Under the pieces are notes generated by a model. That model worked only from the letters and a program-made list of their open reading frames with translations, was not told the DNA's origin and ran no database searches. DNA of 64,000 bases from Fibrobacter succinogenes (lineage in GTDB: Bacteria > Fibrobacterota > Fibrobacteria > Fibrobacterales > Fibrobacteraceae), in NCBI GenBank assembly GCA_902776765.1, contig CACYRP010000011.1, positions 1 through 64,000 of the forward strand. The letters are read 5' to 3'. Of the stretch, positions 62,171-64,000 are shown one piece after another; within the stretch, counting starts at the first letter, position 1, and each line of letters begins with the position of its first letter. Both the position numbers and the translations under genes were made by a program.

Positions 62171-63159
62171 CTACGCCGAAGGCACTTTTCTATAAATTCC
62201 TTGGCGTCGCACGATTCAACGAGTTTTTCGCCTAGCAATTTTTGCAAGCGTTGCAAGTCATGTCGATCGACGCTATCGAGCACAACCGCTTTTTTAAAAC
62301 GGTCGCGGTGGCGTAACAGAAATTCCAAATTGTTGATATCCGTCTTCGGAAAGCCGTAACCGATAAAGTAAATTTCTTCGGCATTTTTCAAGTAGTAATC
62401 GGCCTTGGACCAAAGCAAATTGAAAAGGCTCCCGCGCAAAAAAGATTCCTTTGCATGTGCCATCGGAATGAATATCGGGGTATCTTCGCAATAAATCGGG
62501 AAACTGCGGTCATGCGGTTCAACCACACAAACATTTTTCAAATCGAGTTCATCACTTGCGCCCTTGACCGGGAACCAGTTGAGCGAACCATGCAATTTTA
62601 TAAGGTCAATCGTATGGGGTTTCAAGCCGCGCTTTGCAGAACGATCAGCAGGGTCAATTTTCACACCGTAATCTACAGAAACTTGTTCGCAAAATTCCTT
62701 GTCATTTGCAATTGCCGTTTCAATCAGCGTGTCATAATTAAACGAAAGCAAAAGCGTTTCGCGAGAACCTGCCGTCGAATCATTTTCGCAAGACACCAAG
62801 AATTTTTTAAGGATTGTTGCCGCCGATTCATCAAGCGCATTGTCGTTGCGGATGACGCTTGCAATAAAGCGCAAAAGTTCAAAGCGGAGCGATGCATGAT
62901 AAAGCCTTTCGCGCTCGCCCGGGAAAATCTGCGCCGAGAGAATCGAAGTCGCCAACGGCTCAATGCCCAAGTATTCTTCATCACCATTGCACAATTCGAG
63001 GAACCGCTTGCAGTAATCGCGAAAGTGCGGAAATTCGTCAGGAATGCCAAAAGGGATAAGCTCGTTCAAGTCGCGGAGCGTAGGCATCTGCGGCGAAAAC
63101 GACTTGCTGAAACCAGAGCCAAGCACAAAAATACGGCGATAACAATTCGACTGCATCAT
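62158..63159 (-). CDS. stand-alone SIR2-like protein
   Basis: A 333-residue SIR2_2-type protein. Motifs: VLGSGFSKSF near the N-terminus (NAD-binding GxGxS), SFNYDTLIE, KLHGSLNW and FIGYGFPKTD. Bacterial proteins of this family, alone or fused, often hydrolyse NAD+ in antiphage defence; no partner (argonaute, HerA, toxin or other defence gene) is next to it. The last residues overlap a word-repeat element. No Shine-Dalgarno; TTATACATTAACACC precedes the ATG. Confidence 0.85.
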   Translation of the reverse strand: MMQSNCYRRIFVLGSGFSKSFSPQMPTLRDLNELIPFGIPDEFPHFRDYCKRFLELCNGDEEYLGIEPLATSILSAQIFPGERERLYHASLRFELLRFIASVIRNDNALDESAATILKKFLVSCENDSTAGSRETLLLSFNYDTLIETAIANDKEFCEQVSVDYGVKIDPADRSAKRGLKPHTIDLIKLHGSLNWFPVKGASDELDLKNVCVVEPHDRSFPIYCEDTPIFIPMAHAKESFLRGSLFNLLWSKADYYLKNAEEIYFIGYGFPKTDINNLEFLLRHRDRFKKAVVLDSVDRHDLQRLQKLLGEKLVESCDAKEFIEKCLRRSSEF

Positions 63160-63489
63160 GGTGTTAATGTATAATTTTTAGGTGAAACGCGCCCTATTGC
63201 ATGCGCATTTTAGATTATTTATTTTTTTTGGTACGACGAGAAGGGCCTGCCGACCGAGGCGTACGCATCCACGGGCAGGAACATTCCTCCTCGCAGTTGT
63301 AGGTCCGGTATTGACGGAAGCGATAGCTTGACTATCCCTGCCTTGGAAAACCCATGCGGAATACGCTGCGATACATATCCCGATACAGGTAAGTATCGGC
63401 TTTAAAATATCAATCAACAAAAAAATACACCAACAGTGTACGTTTTTCAGCGTACACATTCTTCCGTCATTTGACGGAATTGGAGCTCT
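63160..63489 (+). ncRNA. hairpin-rich leader of the Rpn-type gene, possibly a structured RNA
   Basis: A 330-bp non-coding stretch with five hairpins in series: CCTGCC/GGCAGG (63246-63279), GATAG/CTATC (63322-63336), CCGATAC/GTATCGG (63380-63399), GTGTACG/CGTACAC (63436-63457) and a tight TTCCGTCA/TGACGGAA (63462-63479) just before GGAG and the ATG. I do not recognise an RNA family. It may control expression of the downstream nuclease or be part of the element's end. Confidence 0.4.
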
Positions 63490-64000
63490 ATGACTAGAGA
63501 ACAATATGCAGCAATGCTCAAAGACATCTGCGAAACCCATAAAGCCGGTGGCGACACGGCCGCTTGCATCGCTAAATACAATGAACGCTATAAGTTCATG
63601 TACGTCTATAATGATAACGTATTCAAGATTCTTTTCGGGAGTCCCGAAAACGAAAAAATCACCATTGATTTTCTCAATGCGGTTCTTGGCCTCATCGGAA
63701 GCGATTGCATCAACAATCTCGCATACATCAACCCCGCTCTTCCCGATGCATTTGGCAAAAGCATCACCTCGGATATCGTAGCAACAGATCAGCGTCTCGA
63801 TAGGATTGTGCTCGAAGTTCAACATGTCGAAGACGATTCGTACAACGCACGCCTGGTTCTTTACACGGCAAAGCACACTATCGCAAGCCGCATCAAAGGA
63901 GAAGGCTACGCTTTGCAGAATCTGAACCTCATTAGTCTCCAAATGTTCAATGGATTCCCCAAATCACCTAATTACAGGCATTGCATCCGCCTCAAGAATC
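63490..64000 (+). CDS. Rpn/PDDEXK-family nuclease or transposase (partial, cut by the window end)
   Basis: 170 residues are visible before the window ends, without a stop. The start MTREQYAAMLKDIC is preceded by GGAG. YKFMYVYNDNVFKILFG, DFLNAVLGL and RLDRIVLEVQHVEDD (PD-(D/E)xK-like Glu-x-Gln) with LVLYTAKHTIASRIKGEGY match recombination-promoting nuclease (Rpn) or PDDEXK_2 transposase-like proteins, which often occur in many copies per genome. The hairpin-rich leader directly precedes it. Confidence 0.8.
   Translation, partial: MTREQYAAMLKDICETHKAGGDTAACIAKYNERYKFMYVYNDNVFKILFGSPENEKITIDFLNAVLGLIGSDCINNLAYINPALPDAFGKSITSDIVATDQRLDRIVLEVQHVEDDSYNARLVLYTAKHTIASRIKGEGYALQNLNLISLQMFNGFPKSPNYRHCIRLKN

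Noticed and set aside
63246-63400. SRP RNA, 6S RNA, RNase P RNA or tmRNA in the Rpn leader
   Set aside because: I compared the stretch with the conserved cores of these RNAs and found none of them; only the hairpin series remains.
63178-63942. A 254-codon minus-strand open frame at the end of the window
   Set aside because: It is antisense to the Rpn-type gene, which has a clear family match and ribosome binding site on the plus strand.

Overview
The window is a Gram-negative bacterial chromosome segment (LpxA, TolC, many lipoproteins, DsbD, outer-membrane barrels). Several features point to Fibrobacter or a close relative: a Fibrobacter-type paralogous (FISUMP-like) domain, serine-rich linkers on surface lipoproteins, GH9 and GH5 cellulases, three CE1-type esterases with a secretion-domain-like module, and a probable type IX secretion (PorZ-like) gene. 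This assignment is inferred from protein content; no rRNA is present. I saw no CRISPR array, no complete insertion sequence and no prophage. One tRNA gene (Val, CAC) is present without an encoded CCA.

Layout. 0.2-5 kb: an operon clpP-ftsY-lipoprotein-thioredoxin-GT2 on the minus strand. 4.6-9 kb: aroD, a PTS EIIA, tRNA-Val, a TolC-type protein and a NYN-LOTUS protein. 9.3-12.7 kb: two tandem secreted CE1 esterases; a third lies at 20-21 kb. 12.9-19.6 kb: phosphohexomutase, cupin, two membrane proteins, lysA, a histone-like/glycogen-binding fusion and rpe. 21.5-25 kb: fused pabBC and a GH9 cellulase. 25.4-34.5 kb: the most striking region, a six-gene operon of a secreted beta-sandwich protein, three related outer-membrane barrels, a lipoprotein and a GH18-like protein that has lost its catalytic residues. 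It is divergent from a GH5 lipoprotein cellulase across an intergenic region with two near-identical 17-bp repeats. 36-46 kb: lpxA, GT2, an ECF sigma/PorZ-like propeller/lipoprotein/CCA-transferase operon, dsbD and a GT4 glycogen-synthase-type enzyme. 46.5-49.3 kb: two tandem Ser-rich lipoprotein hydrolases. 49.5-57.2 kb: folE, nitroreductase and three tandem paralogous lipoproteins, one with the FISUMP-like domain. 57-64 kb: argA, FKBP, a short protein, folD, an AlgJ-like protein, a SIR2-like protein and the start of an Rpn-type nuclease behind a hairpin-rich leader.

How it fits together. The theme is plant-polysaccharide attack and the cell surface that supports it: two cellulases, three esterases, two Ser-rich hydrolases, an uncharacterised barrel operon for surface glycan handling, and probable T9SS and disulfide-handling functions. 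Housekeeping genes for folate (aroD to pabBC, folE, folD), lysine and arginine lie between them. Glycogen is suggested by the GT4 synthase and the CBM48-type protein. Intergenic DNA is full of short palindromic repeats and locus-specific word repeats. Several genes without a Shine-Dalgarno sequence have a -10-like TATATT/TAAATT element only 6-9 nt before the ATG, so some transcripts may be leaderless.
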